Below the pieces are notes generated by a model, which was not told where the DNA came from, searched no databases, and was given only the letters and a program-made list of their open reading frames with translations. DNA of 64,000 bases from Clostridiales bacterium (lineage in GTDB: Bacteria; Bacillota; Clostridia; Oscillospirales; Oscillospiraceae). Shown piece by piece: positions 49,046-57,976 of this stretch. The stretch covers positions 1 to 64,000 of the forward strand of contig JALFVN010000058.1 in NCBI GenBank assembly GCA_022787565.1, in the 5' to 3' direction. A program made the translations under genes and the position numbers. How positions within the stretch are numbered: the first letter of the stretch is position 1; the number at the start of each line of letters is the position of its first letter.

Positions 49046-50377
49046 ATGTTTACAAAGAAACAGGTCTGGGCGCTCATCATTCCGCTGATGATCGAGCAGG
49101 TATTGAACGCGCTGATGGGCGCAGCGGATACCATGATGGTCAGCAACGCCGGCTCTGCCGCCATCTCCGCGGTCTCGCTGGTGGACTCCATCAACATTCT
49201 GGTACTCTATGTATTCACTGCCATGGCCACCGGCGGCACCATTGTCTGCTCCCAGTACATCGGCCACGGAGACGAGGATATGGCCTGCCAGGTGGGAAAG
49301 CAGCTGATGCTGTCCGTCACGACCCTGTCTGTCGTTGTGACCCTTCTCTGTCTTGTGCTGCGCCGTCCGCTGCTCTCGCTGATTTTCGGCTCGGTGGATG
49401 CGGAGGTTATGGAAAACTCCCTCACCTATTTTTTCATCACCGCCCTGTCCTATCCCTTCATTGCCCTGTATAACTCCGGGGCCGCTCTGTACCGCACCTG
49501 CGGCAACTCCCGGCTGCCCCTGGCCATCTCCACCGCAGCCAATCTGGTCAACGTGATCGGCAATGCGGTTTTCATCTTCGGCTTCCATCTGGGCGTGGCC
49601 GGTGCCGCGCTTGCCACCTTGATCTCCCGCGTCATCTGCGCGGTGGCGGTGATGATCTGCCTGCGCCGTCCCACGCAGGCCATCGTTGTCAAGGATTATC
49701 TGTCCATACGCCCCAATTTTCGTTTAATTCGGCGAATTATGGCTATCGGTATCCCCACCGGCATTGAAAATGGGATGTTTCAGTTCGGTAAGCTGGCTAT
49801 CCAGTCCACCGTCTCCACCCTGGCCACCTACGAGATCGCGGCCCAGGCCATGACCTCCACTCTGGAGATGATGACCAGCAACGCCTCTATCGGCGTGGGG
49901 CTTGCCATGGTGACCATTGTTGGCCAGTGCGTGGGCGCCTGGAGGCTGGACGAGGCCAAGACCTATATCAAGCGCCTGACCTGGTACGGAGAGTTGGGCA
50001 TCATCGTCAGCTGTGCCATTGTCGCGGCGGCGATCAAGCCCATCACCGTTCTGGGCGGTATGGAGCCCGCCGCGGCGGAGCTCTGCATTAAGCTCACCTG
50101 GCTCATCTGCATCGTCAAACCCATCCTCTGGTCCTTTGGCTTCATGCCTCCCTACGGCCTGCGTGCCGCCGGAGATGTGAAGTTCACCATGATCTTCTCT
50201 ATCTGCTCCATGTGGTTCTGCCGGGTTATCCTGGCCATCGTACTGGTGCGTGTGTTCCATATGGGACTGCTTGCCGTCTGGATCGCCATGTTCATCGACT
50301 GGACCCTCCGCCTGGTGGTCTGCACTGTCCGCCTTCGTGGTGACAAATGGATCCACAAGGCCGCCATTGAGGATTGA
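49046..50377 (+). CDS. MATE family efflux transporter
   Basis: A 443-residue, twelve-segment multidrug and toxin extrusion protein. It has the N-terminal ALIIPLMIEQVLNALMGAADTMMVSNAGSAAISAVSLVDS and the pseudo-repeat half starting IMAIGIPTGIENGMFQFGKL. It exports cationic or organic compounds using sodium or protons. The substrate is unknown. A weak ribosome site (AAAGAGG) precedes the ATG. Monocistronic. Confidence 0.93.
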   Translation: MFTKKQVWALIIPLMIEQVLNALMGAADTMMVSNAGSAAISAVSLVDSINILVLYVFTAMATGGTIVCSQYIGHGDEDMACQVGKQLMLSVTTLSVVVTLLCLVLRRPLLSLIFGSVDAEVMENSLTYFFITALSYPFIALYNSGAALYRTCGNSRLPLAISTAANLVNVIGNAVFIFGFHLGVAGAALATLISRVICAVAVMICLRRPTQAIVVKDYLSIRPNFRLIRRIMAIGIPTGIENGMFQFGKLAIQSTVSTLATYEIAAQAMTSTLEMMTSNASIGVGLAMVTIVGQCVGAWRLDEAKTYIKRLTWYGELGIIVSCAIVAAAIKPITVLGGMEPAAAELCIKLTWLICIVKPILWSFGFMPPYGLRAAGDVKFTMIFSICSMWFCRVILAIVLVRVFHMGLLAVWIAMFIDWTLRLVVCTVRLRGDKWIHKAAIED

Positions 50378-50530
50378 TACTTTTTCCAATAAAAAGCTTT
50401 TTCGTAAGCCGGTCCGTAAGCGCTCAACAATCACCCATAGAAGCAATCCCGGCAGGGTTCCGTTCAGGGGCCCTGCCATTTGTCGTCGCCGGTATAATCC
50501 TATGCTCTACTTTTTTCCCTAAAATAATAA

Positions 50531-50577
50531 AAAATGCTGGGCGTAGCTCAGCCTTTCGGCCTCGCTACCCCAACATT
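50531..50577 (-). terminator. terminator of the glycogen operon
   Basis: An imperfect hairpin (ATGTTGGGGTAGC on the minus strand pairing with GCTACGCCCAGCAT, inner GGCCGAAAGGC) is followed by a T run on the minus strand. It also serves MATE read-through poorly. Confidence 0.65.
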
Positions 50578-50646
50578 TATATCAGAACTTTTTTCATTGG
50601 CCTATCAGACAGCCTTCTGCTGACCACAGGCTTAAAATCACCGTAC

Positions 50647-53079
50647 TCAGAGCTTAAACATTTTCGCGCTGAGGGGCGGGACGCTGAGCTTCACCAGACC
50701 CTTGCCGGCAGCGGTGCAGTCGGCTGCAAATTCGACCGCTTCCTCTCCCCTGTTCACGGCAAGAAGATAGGCGCCGTTTTCACAGGGCTGGCCGAAAGCG
50801 TCCTCACCATGGTTTATATAACGCAAAACCGTCAGCACATCCTGTGAAAATGCAGCAAACTCCGCCTCGCCTGTGGACAGGATGGGGCTGGCATTGCGCA
50901 GGGCAGCAAGGTTTACATAATAATCATGCAGTTCCTTGTCCCCCTCTTTGAAGGGCATACGGTTGAAGGGATCGTTCACGCCGCACATGCCCTGCTCGTC
51001 CCCGTAATACACGCTGGGCACGCCGGGGATGGCAAACTGGATGGCGGCGCAGAGCTTTTCCAGGGTCACCGCCCGGTCCAGGGCCTCGGGGCTGAATTGC
51101 AGGGCCACCTGGTCCTCCCGGGACAGGTTTTTGATGGTGATGTCGGTTGCCAGAGCGCTGCGGACGCGCTCCATGTCGTGAGAGCCAATCAGGTTCATCA
51201 GGGCATAATACATGGGCTTGGGATAGTTCATCTGCTGGCCCACAAGGAAATCCCGCAGCCCGTAGGCGCTGATGCGCTTATGGCAGAAGTCCAGCACAGC
51301 CGTGCGGAAGGGATAGTTCATCACGCTGTCCAGAGAATAGCCCAGGGCATAATTTCTCCGTCCGCCGAAGCCCTCTTTCAGGATGGGGTCCTCCCAGACC
51401 TCGCCCAGAATGGGCGCGTCTGGCTTTTCCTCTTTGGCGGCCTTGCGGATCAGGCTCAACGCCTCGTCCGGAAGCTCGTCCGCCACGTCCAGCCGCCATC
51501 CGGCAGCCCCCCGGCGGAGCCAGGTTTTTACCACGCTGTCCCGTCCTGTCACCACGAAATCCTGCCAGCGGGGGTTCAGTTCGTCCACCTCGGGCAAATC
51601 CTCAAAGCCCCACCAGCAACGGTATTTTTGGGGGTGGCTTTTGAACTCATACCAGTCGTAATACTTGGAAGTTTTGCTCTGGCAGGCGCCCTGGCCGGGA
51701 TAGTTTCCGTAGCGGTTGAAATACACGCTGTCGGCTCCAGTGTGGGAGAAAACCCCGTCCAGCATGATGCGGATCCCCATCTCCTCCGCCTTGTTGCACA
51801 AACGAACAAAGTCGCCGTTGGAGCCCAGGATCGGGTCGGCGTTAAGATAGTCGGAGGTATCGTAGCGGTGGTTGGATCGGGCCTCCCCGATGGGGTTGAG
51901 ATAGATGCAGCTGATGCCCAGCTCTTTCAGGTAGGGCAGCTTTTCCTCAATGCCCCTGAAGGTACCGCCGTAGAAATCGTCGGGGCTGTAGCTCTGCTCG
52001 AAGGGTCTGGGCTGCCAGCGCACCGGTTCGTCCAGACTTTTATGCAGCTCCGGCGTCTGGCCCAGGGCCTTGTGGTATTCCACGCCCTTTTCCGCCGTGC
52101 CGTCCTGAGAGAAGGCAAAGCGGTCCGGGAAGATCTGGTACATCACGCTGCGGCGAAACCAGGCGGGGGTCTCAAAGTCACGGAGATATACCGTCAGCCG
52201 GAAGCCCGTCCATTCTCTGGGCCGCACGGTGCAGGAAAAGCCGCTGCTGTCCGGCCCGGCGTAGTAATCACCGCTGGGGGTGTCCAGCCGGAAGATATAC
52301 CACAGCGGCGCGGGCTTTTCCGGCGCGGTCAGCTTTACGGAAAAAACATCCCCGCAGCGTTCCATGGGGTATTCCTTCCGGCTGCCGTCGCCGGTGAGGA
52401 TCAGCTCCGCTTTCCGAACGCTGCCGCGGATCAGCCGGAAGGCAAAGCGCAGCTCATCGGCGCAGCAGGCCGCCCGGGGCGGATCCCGGAACTCCTTCCG
52501 CCGGCCGTCATGCTCGATGAGAGGGATGCGTTTGACTGCGTCCATGTACACGGGGACAAGACTGGCGGTTCTGGGCTGCAGGGGACGAAGCAGGGCCGCG
52601 TCCTCCTCCGTCAGGCTGCAGCCGCCGCAGCAGCGGGCCGTGACAGTATAGGCGTCCTCCAGCTTGAAGCCGCAGTCGTCCATCAAAAGACGCAGAAGTT
52701 CCGGCGCCGCAAAGGGCTCGCCTTCGGCGCTGTAGCACTCATATAAACGGTCCAGACCCAGATTTCCCCCAAGGCAGTCCTGGGCGGCGGAGTAGGCCCC
52801 GGCGGCTGCGTTGAAGTAGCGCCGGGTGGTCTCCGGGCAATCCGCCGAGGCCAGCAGCGCGCACAGCGCCTCGTCTCCGCCTACGGCCTGCCAGCGGCCG
52901 TCGATCCGGCAGGCCTCCACATAGCGCCGGTCTCTGTAGCTGACAAAAAGGCTGTAATCCTGGGACCAGTGCTCCTCATAGCGGCCGCCGAAATAGATTT
53001 TGTATTTCTTTTTACCGGCGCCCCGGTCAGGGGCGCCGTCCATATCCGTTGTGGTTTTTTCTCTGTTTACAGCATCCAT
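50647..53079 (-). CDS. GH13 alpha-glucan hydrolase (amylopullulanase/neopullulanase-like)
   Basis: An 810-residue intracellular alpha-amylase family enzyme. An unusual N-terminal region of about 200 residues precedes a starch-binding-like beta domain (about 205-300). The GH13 barrel follows, with LDGVFSHTGADS (region I), GWRLDVADEL (II, nucleophile Asp), ILGEVWED (III, acid Glu) and LIGSHDMERV (IV). A C-terminal beta domain closes it. It probably debranches or degrades glycogen. The start is within the last codons of glgA (13-base overlap) and lacks a good ribosome site, so it is translationally coupled. Confidence 0.9.
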   Translation of the reverse strand: MDAVNREKTTTDMDGAPDRGAGKKKYKIYFGGRYEEHWSQDYSLFVSYRDRRYVEACRIDGRWQAVGGDEALCALLASADCPETTRRYFNAAAGAYSAAQDCLGGNLGLDRLYECYSAEGEPFAAPELLRLLMDDCGFKLEDAYTVTARCCGGCSLTEEDAALLRPLQPRTASLVPVYMDAVKRIPLIEHDGRRKEFRDPPRAACCADELRFAFRLIRGSVRKAELILTGDGSRKEYPMERCGDVFSVKLTAPEKPAPLWYIFRLDTPSGDYYAGPDSSGFSCTVRPREWTGFRLTVYLRDFETPAWFRRSVMYQIFPDRFAFSQDGTAEKGVEYHKALGQTPELHKSLDEPVRWQPRPFEQSYSPDDFYGGTFRGIEEKLPYLKELGISCIYLNPIGEARSNHRYDTSDYLNADPILGSNGDFVRLCNKAEEMGIRIMLDGVFSHTGADSVYFNRYGNYPGQGACQSKTSKYYDWYEFKSHPQKYRCWWGFEDLPEVDELNPRWQDFVVTGRDSVVKTWLRRGAAGWRLDVADELPDEALSLIRKAAKEEKPDAPILGEVWEDPILKEGFGGRRNYALGYSLDSVMNYPFRTAVLDFCHKRISAYGLRDFLVGQQMNYPKPMYYALMNLIGSHDMERVRSALATDITIKNLSREDQVALQFSPEALDRAVTLEKLCAAIQFAIPGVPSVYYGDEQGMCGVNDPFNRMPFKEGDKELHDYYVNLAALRNASPILSTGEAEFAAFSQDVLTVLRYINHGEDAFGQPCENGAYLLAVNRGEEAVEFAADCTAAGKGLVKLSVPPLSAKMFKL

Positions 53080-54545
53080 AGATAAAGCCTTGCATAATCC
53101 TGCGCGGAAAGTTCAAAGCCGAAGTCGGCCTGCATGGCACGGCTGATCAGGCCGTGCATCACTTCTTTGTTGTTCCAGAAGCTCAATGCATACAGCACGG
53201 TATTTCTCATTTCCCAGGCGTCGTAATTGGCAAAGGAGAAGCCCACGCCCTCGTCGGTATACTCGTTATAGGGGGCCACGGTGTCCCGCAGGCCGCCAGT
53301 CTCCCGGACGATGGGGATGCTGCCATAGCGCATGGCGATCATCTGGCTCAGTCCGCAGGGCTCAAAGCGGGAGGGCATCAGGTAGAAGTCGCTGCCGGCA
53401 TAAACCAGGTGGGAAAGCTCCTCGTTATAGCCAATGTAGGCGCAGAGGCGGCCCTTATAGCGGCTCTCCGCCCCGCGCATGAAGTTTTCAAAGCGCTCAT
53501 CCCCGGAGCCAAGGAGCATGAACTGCATGTCGTTGTTGATCATCAGATCATCGATCACATGGGCCACCAGGTCAAAGCCCTTTTGCTCGGTCATGCGGGT
53601 GACCATGGCGAAAAGGGGCACGTCGGGCCGGACCTCCAGACCCATGCGCCGCTGGAGCTCGGCCTTGCAGGCGGCCTTGCCGTTCAGGTGTCCCCTGTCG
53701 TATCTGGCGGGGAGAAGCCCATCGGTGCGGGGATTGAACACGTCCTTGTCGATGCCGTTGATGATGCCGGAGAGCTGTTCGCTGCGGGCGTTGAGGATGC
53801 CCTCCAGCCCCTCGGCGTAATAGGGGGTCTTGATCTCGTTGGCGTAGCTGGGGCTGACGGTGTTGATCCTGTCGGCAAACACGCAGCCGGCCTTCAGAAA
53901 GTCCGCGCAGCCGTTGAGCTCCATATACTCCCAGGTGTAATACTTGGAATCCACACCCAGCAGATCCTGCACATAGTCAAAGCCGAACTTGCCCTGGAAG
54001 GCGATATTGTGGATGGTCAGCAGAAAACGGAGATTTTCCTGCATACCGCCCTGATACTGGGTCTTGGCCAGCATGGGGATCATGGCGGTGTGCCAGTCGT
54101 TGCAGTGGACCACCTCGGGCCGGAAGTCCAGCAGAGGCAGGGTGTCCAGCACGGCGCGGCAGAAGAAGGCGTACTGCTCCCCTTCCGGGTAGCCGCCGCG
54201 GTAGATCTTGTCGCCGAAATACTGCTCGTTATCCACCAAGTAGATCACAACGCCGTCCAGCACCAGCTTTTCAATGCCCACATAGGCCTTGCGCCAGCCC
54301 AGGCTGCTGTAAAAATGGAACATGTGCTCCGTCTGCCCGGCGTACTTGTTTTTGATGACCCGGTGATAGGGGATGATGACCCGGGCGTCAATGCCCAGCT
54401 TGGCAAGGGATTTGGGCAGGGTGCCCACCACATCGGCAAGACCGCCGGTCTTGGCCAGAGGAGCGCACTCCGCCGCAGCCAGAAGCACTGCGGGCAGCTC
54501 GCCCCGGCCCTTTTCCTTCAGCAACTCACGAAATTCCTTTTTCAT
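53067..54545 (-). CDS. glgA: glycogen synthase GlgA
   Basis: A 492-residue GT5 glycogen synthase that adds glucose from ADP-glucose to the growing chain. It has AECAPLAKTGGLADVVGTLPKSL (Lys of KTGGLADV binds ADP-glucose), HCNDWHTAMIP, and LMPSRFEPCGLSQMIAMRYGSIPIVRETGGLRDTV. ATG at 54545 follows GGAGG; an extra 18 Lys/Arg-rich codons upstream overlap glgB and are probably not translated. It overlaps glgB by 20 bases. No glgC or glgD lies in the window, so ADP-glucose supply is encoded elsewhere. Confidence 0.95.
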   Translation of the reverse strand: MKKEFRELLKEKGRGELPAVLLAAAECAPLAKTGGLADVVGTLPKSLAKLGIDARVIIPYHRVIKNKYAGQTEHMFHFYSSLGWRKAYVGIEKLVLDGVVIYLVDNEQYFGDKIYRGGYPEGEQYAFFCRAVLDTLPLLDFRPEVVHCNDWHTAMIPMLAKTQYQGGMQENLRFLLTIHNIAFQGKFGFDYVQDLLGVDSKYYTWEYMELNGCADFLKAGCVFADRINTVSPSYANEIKTPYYAEGLEGILNARSEQLSGIINGIDKDVFNPRTDGLLPARYDRGHLNGKAACKAELQRRMGLEVRPDVPLFAMVTRMTEQKGFDLVAHVIDDLMINNDMQFMLLGSGDERFENFMRGAESRYKGRLCAYIGYNEELSHLVYAGSDFYLMPSRFEPCGLSQMIAMRYGSIPIVRETGGLRDTVAPYNEYTDEGVGFSFANYDAWEMRNTVLYALSFWNNKEVMHGLISRAMQADFGFELSAQDYARLYLWML

Positions 54546-56472
54546 CTTTCTCTGCCTCCGTTTTCTTTTTCTCCGTCTTTTGGTCCTTTTTATATTCAAA
54601 GTACACTGTAGACATGGGGGGTAGGGTGATCTTTGCGGAATAGTTCATCTCGAAGAAGGGTTCGTCTATGCTCTTGATAATGCCCTCGTTTTTGATGCCG
54701 TGGCCGCCGAAGCGCTCCTCATCGCTGCTGAGGATCTCCTTCAGCGTGCCGGGGGCGGGCAGGGAGATGACAAAATCGTCATAGCGCACAGGGGTAAAGT
54801 TGCAGGCGCAGACCAGATAGCTGTCCTGCTCCGGTGCCAGGCGGATGAAGGCCACAGAGCTGCGCTGGTTGTCGTTCACGTTCAGCCACTTGAAGCCGTC
54901 CCAGGAGCGGTCGATCATGTACATGGCGGGGGTGCTGACATAGAGCTTGTTCAGCTCCCGGCAGTAGTCCTGCATGGCCTTGTGCTTGGGATAGTCCAGC
55001 AGCATCCAGTCCAGCTGCTGCTTGAAGTTCCACTCAATAAACTGGCCGAATTCGCCGCCCATAAAGGTCAGCTTCTTGCCGGGATGGGCAAACTGATAGC
55101 CGTAGAGGGTGCGCAGGGAGTCAAATTTCAGATCGTAGTCACCGCTCATCTTATCAAGCATGGACTTCTTGCAGTGCACTACCTCGTCGTGGGAGTAGGC
55201 CAGGATGTAGTTCTCGGAGAAGGCGTACATCATGGAGAAGGTCAGCTTGTTGTGGTTGTAGCTGCGGTAGATGGGATCCAGGGCCATGTAGTCCAGGGTA
55301 TCGTGCATGAAGCCCATGTCCCACTTGAAGCAGAAGCCCAGTCCGCCGTCCTCGGGAGGGGCGGTGATCAGGGGGAAGGCGGAGGATTCCTCGGCAATGG
55401 TGATGGCGCCGGGGTAATTGACCAGCACCGTGGAGTTCAGCTTGCGCAGGAAGTCCACCGCGTCCAGGTTGGTGCTGCCGCCCTCCCGGTTGGGGGTGTA
55501 CTCCCCGTCCCGGCGGCAGTAGTTCAGGTAGAGCATGGAGCTGACCGCGTCCACCCGGATACCGTCGATGTGGAATTCCTCAAAGAATTTGCAGGCGGAG
55601 GAAATCAGAAAGCTCTTTACCTGGTTGGAGGCGTAGTCAAAAATCAGGGTGCCCCATTCGGGGTGCTCCGCCATGCGGCGCTCCTTGCATTCGAACTGGG
55701 GACTGCCGTCAAACATGGCAAGGCCGTGCTCGTCCTTGGGGAAGTGGGCCGGGACCCAGTCCATAATTACGCCGATGCCCGCTCTGTGCAGGCGGTTGAT
55801 CATGTACTTGAAGTCGTCCGGGTCGCCGTAGCGGGAGGTGGGGGCATAATAGCCGGTGACCTGATAACCCCAGGAGGGAGGATAGGGATACTCGGTCAGC
55901 GGCATGAATTCCACATGGGTGTAGCCCATATCCCTGCAGTATTTGACCAGTTCCTCGGCGATCTCCCGGTAGACCGGCTTTTCGCCGGGCAGGTCCTTCC
56001 AGGAGCCGATGTGCAGCTCGTATACGCTCATGGGCTCCTGCATGAACTTGCGCTGGGCGCGCTTTTCCATATAGTCCTTGTCGGTCCAGCGGGTGCGGCT
56101 GCGGGCAAAGACCTTGGAGGCCGTCTCCTTATCAGTCTGGCTCCAGGCGGCAAAGGGGTCTGCCTTCAGCACCTGGCGGCCGTCGGCCCCGTCGATGCAG
56201 TATTTATACAGCGCACCATGCTCCAGGCCCTCCACAAAGCAGACCCACACGCCGCCTTCCACAGGCTCCATGGGGGTGGCGTTCCGGTCCCAGTTATTGA
56301 AATCTCCCACCAGGGTGACCCGGCGGGCGTTGGGGGCCCAGACCATAAAGCGGTATTTTTTGATCCGTGCGATATAGTGGCAGCCAAAGGCAAGCCATGC
56401 CTTTTGTGCAGCGCCGGTATTAAAAAGATAGATATCGTCCCGCGGGATATACTTCTGCAATTTCTCGTTCAT
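54526..56472 (-). CDS. glgB: 1,4-alpha-glucan branching enzyme GlgB
   Basis: A 648-residue GH13 branching enzyme that makes alpha-1,6 links in glycogen. It has a CBM48-like N-terminal domain (RFMVWAPNARRVTLVGDFNNWD), and catalytic regions VIMDWVPAHFP, IRVDAVSSML (nucleophile), AEESSAFP (acid) and AYSHDEVVH. The C-terminal tail is very Lys/Glu-rich. ATG at 56472 is used: 68 upstream codons lie in the promoter region and contain hydrophobic, non-family sequence. It is first of the glgB-glgA-GH13 operon. Confidence 0.95.
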   Translation of the reverse strand: MNEKLQKYIPRDDIYLFNTGAAQKAWLAFGCHYIARIKKYRFMVWAPNARRVTLVGDFNNWDRNATPMEPVEGGVWVCFVEGLEHGALYKYCIDGADGRQVLKADPFAAWSQTDKETASKVFARSRTRWTDKDYMEKRAQRKFMQEPMSVYELHIGSWKDLPGEKPVYREIAEELVKYCRDMGYTHVEFMPLTEYPYPPSWGYQVTGYYAPTSRYGDPDDFKYMINRLHRAGIGVIMDWVPAHFPKDEHGLAMFDGSPQFECKERRMAEHPEWGTLIFDYASNQVKSFLISSACKFFEEFHIDGIRVDAVSSMLYLNYCRRDGEYTPNREGGSTNLDAVDFLRKLNSTVLVNYPGAITIAEESSAFPLITAPPEDGGLGFCFKWDMGFMHDTLDYMALDPIYRSYNHNKLTFSMMYAFSENYILAYSHDEVVHCKKSMLDKMSGDYDLKFDSLRTLYGYQFAHPGKKLTFMGGEFGQFIEWNFKQQLDWMLLDYPKHKAMQDYCRELNKLYVSTPAMYMIDRSWDGFKWLNVNDNQRSSVAFIRLAPEQDSYLVCACNFTPVRYDDFVISLPAPGTLKEILSSDEERFGGHGIKNEGIIKSIDEPFFEMNYSAKITLPPMSTVYFEYKKDQKTEKKKTEAEKDEKGIS

Positions 56473-56542
56473 GGGGTGAATTCTCCTTTTCATTCCTGTC
56501 GTAAACACTATGGGATATCCCTGAAAATTGGTTATCCAATTC

Positions 56543-56571
56543 ATTATACCGCCAATTGCTGTCAATTCCAA
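56543..56571 (-). promoter_or_regulatory. promoter of the glycogen operon
   Basis: On the minus strand: TTGGAA (56571-56566), a 17-bp spacer and TATAAT (56548-56543), 71 bases before glgB. A TTGACA also occurs inside the spacer, too close to serve this -10. Confidence 0.65.
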
Positions 56572-56680
56572 GAGAAAATTATACAAAAGGGCATTCCATG
56601 TTATAATTTTTGCAATTTTTCTTCCTTTTAACTGTGTTATGTAAACTATTTTGCCGGATAAAAGGTCGTTTCTCATAGCA

Positions 56681-56738
56681 AAAGCGCCTCCCGTAAAAAG
56701 GGCATGCAGGAAAGGGATGCCCTAAAAGGAGGCGTTTT
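56681..56738 (-). terminator. terminator of the second polysaccharide cluster
   Basis: Outer arms CGCCTCC/GGAGGCG and inner arms AGGGCAT/ATGCCCT form a two-part hairpin, with T-rich sequence on the minus strand, immediately after the UDP-glucose dehydrogenase stop. Confidence 0.8.
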
Positions 56739-56739
56739 A

Positions 56740-57960
56740 TCAATCTCTGAAATACAGATCCCGGGTATAGACCTTGTCCGTCACATCCTCCAGGCAGGGG
56801 TCCCAGCGGTTGGCCAGGATCACATCCGAACGGCCCTTGAAGGCGTCCAGGTCCTTTATCACTTCGCAGCCGGAGAAGCTGCTTTGGCTTCCCAGACTGG
56901 GCTCATAGATCAGCATGGGGATACCCGCCGCTTTGAGCCGCTCCATGACCCCCTGAATGGCGGAGGTGCGGAAATTATCGCTGCCGGATTTCATGGTCAG
57001 GCGATAGATCCCCACGGTCCGGGGATGGCGGGAAAGCACGGTGGCGGCGATAAAATCCTTGCGGGTGGCGTTACTCTGTACCACGGCGCCGATGAGATTC
57101 TGGGGTACGTCCTTATAATTGGCCAGCAGCTGCACTGTGTCCTTGGGCAGGCAATAGCCCCCGTAGCCGAAAGAGGGGTTATTATAGTGCTGGCCGATGC
57201 GGGGGTCCAGGCAAACGCCCCGGATGATCCGTCCCGCGTCCAGGCCCTTCAGCTGTGCATAGGTGTCCAGCTCGTTGAAAAAGCTGACCCGCACGGCCAG
57301 ATAGGCGTTGGCAAAAAGCTTGATGGCCTCCGCCTCCGTGGGGGCGGCAAAAACCGTGGGGATCTCCTCCGGCGCAGGCTCCAGCGCCAGCAGCGGCTCC
57401 CTGGCCGCCCGGATGAGAAGCCCGGCAAAAGCATCCGCCGCCTGCTGCCGGGCCGGTTTTGCCCCGACGATGATGCGGCTGGGGTGGAGATTGTCGTATA
57501 ACGCCCGGGATTCCCGCAAAAACTCCGGGCTGAAAAGGATGTTTTCCGTGCCGTACTTTTCCTGTACCAGCTCCGTATAGCCCATGGGTATGGTGGATTT
57601 GATCACCATCAGCGCGCCGGGGTTGACGCGGAGCACCGTTTCGATAACCTGCTCCACCACGGCGGTGTCAAAGCAGCCCCGCCGCTCGTCATAGTTGGTG
57701 GGAACGGCAATAATGACCAGCTCCGCCTCCCGGTAGGCCCTTTCAGCGTCGGTAGTGGCCCTCAGGTCCAGACGGATCTTGCCCTCCCGCCCCGCGGCGA
57801 GAAATATTTCGATCTCCCGGTCACGGATGGGGCTTATGCCCGCATTGATCATTTCCGCCTTGGAAGCGGTGGTGGTAACGCAGGATACCCGGTCGTGCTG
57901 GGACAGCAGCACAGCCAGAGACAGGCCCACATAGCCCGCTCCCGCAATGGCAATGTTCAT
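56740..57960 (-). CDS. ugd: UDP-glucose 6-dehydrogenase
   Basis: A 406-residue enzyme that oxidises UDP-glucose to UDP-glucuronate with two NAD. It has an N-terminal Rossmann fold (NIAIAGAGYVGLSLAVLLSQ), KSTIPMGYTE and FSPEFLRESRAL in the middle, the linking helix FANAYLAVRVSFFNELD, and the catalytic Cys in FGYGGYCLPKDT. Its length and motifs resemble streptococcal HasB-type enzymes. ATG at 57960 follows GGAGGAAG; the longer frame overlaps the ATP-grasp gene. It is last in the cluster and supplies the uronic acid. Confidence 0.93.
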   Translation of the reverse strand: MNIAIAGAGYVGLSLAVLLSQHDRVSCVTTTASKAEMINAGISPIRDREIEIFLAAGREGKIRLDLRATTDAERAYREAELVIIAVPTNYDERRGCFDTAVVEQVIETVLRVNPGALMVIKSTIPMGYTELVQEKYGTENILFSPEFLRESRALYDNLHPSRIIVGAKPARQQAADAFAGLLIRAAREPLLALEPAPEEIPTVFAAPTEAEAIKLFANAYLAVRVSFFNELDTYAQLKGLDAGRIIRGVCLDPRIGQHYNNPSFGYGGYCLPKDTVQLLANYKDVPQNLIGAVVQSNATRKDFIAATVLSRHPRTVGIYRLTMKSGSDNFRTSAIQGVMERLKAAGIPMLIYEPSLGSQSSFSGCEVIKDLDAFKGRSDVILANRWDPCLEDVTDKVYTRDLYFRD

Positions 57961-57976
57961 TTTTTGCTTCCTCCGC

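Noticed and set aside
54700..56631. 643-codon plus-strand ORF opposite glgB
   Set aside because: Shadow of glgB; no recognisable protein and no ribosome site.
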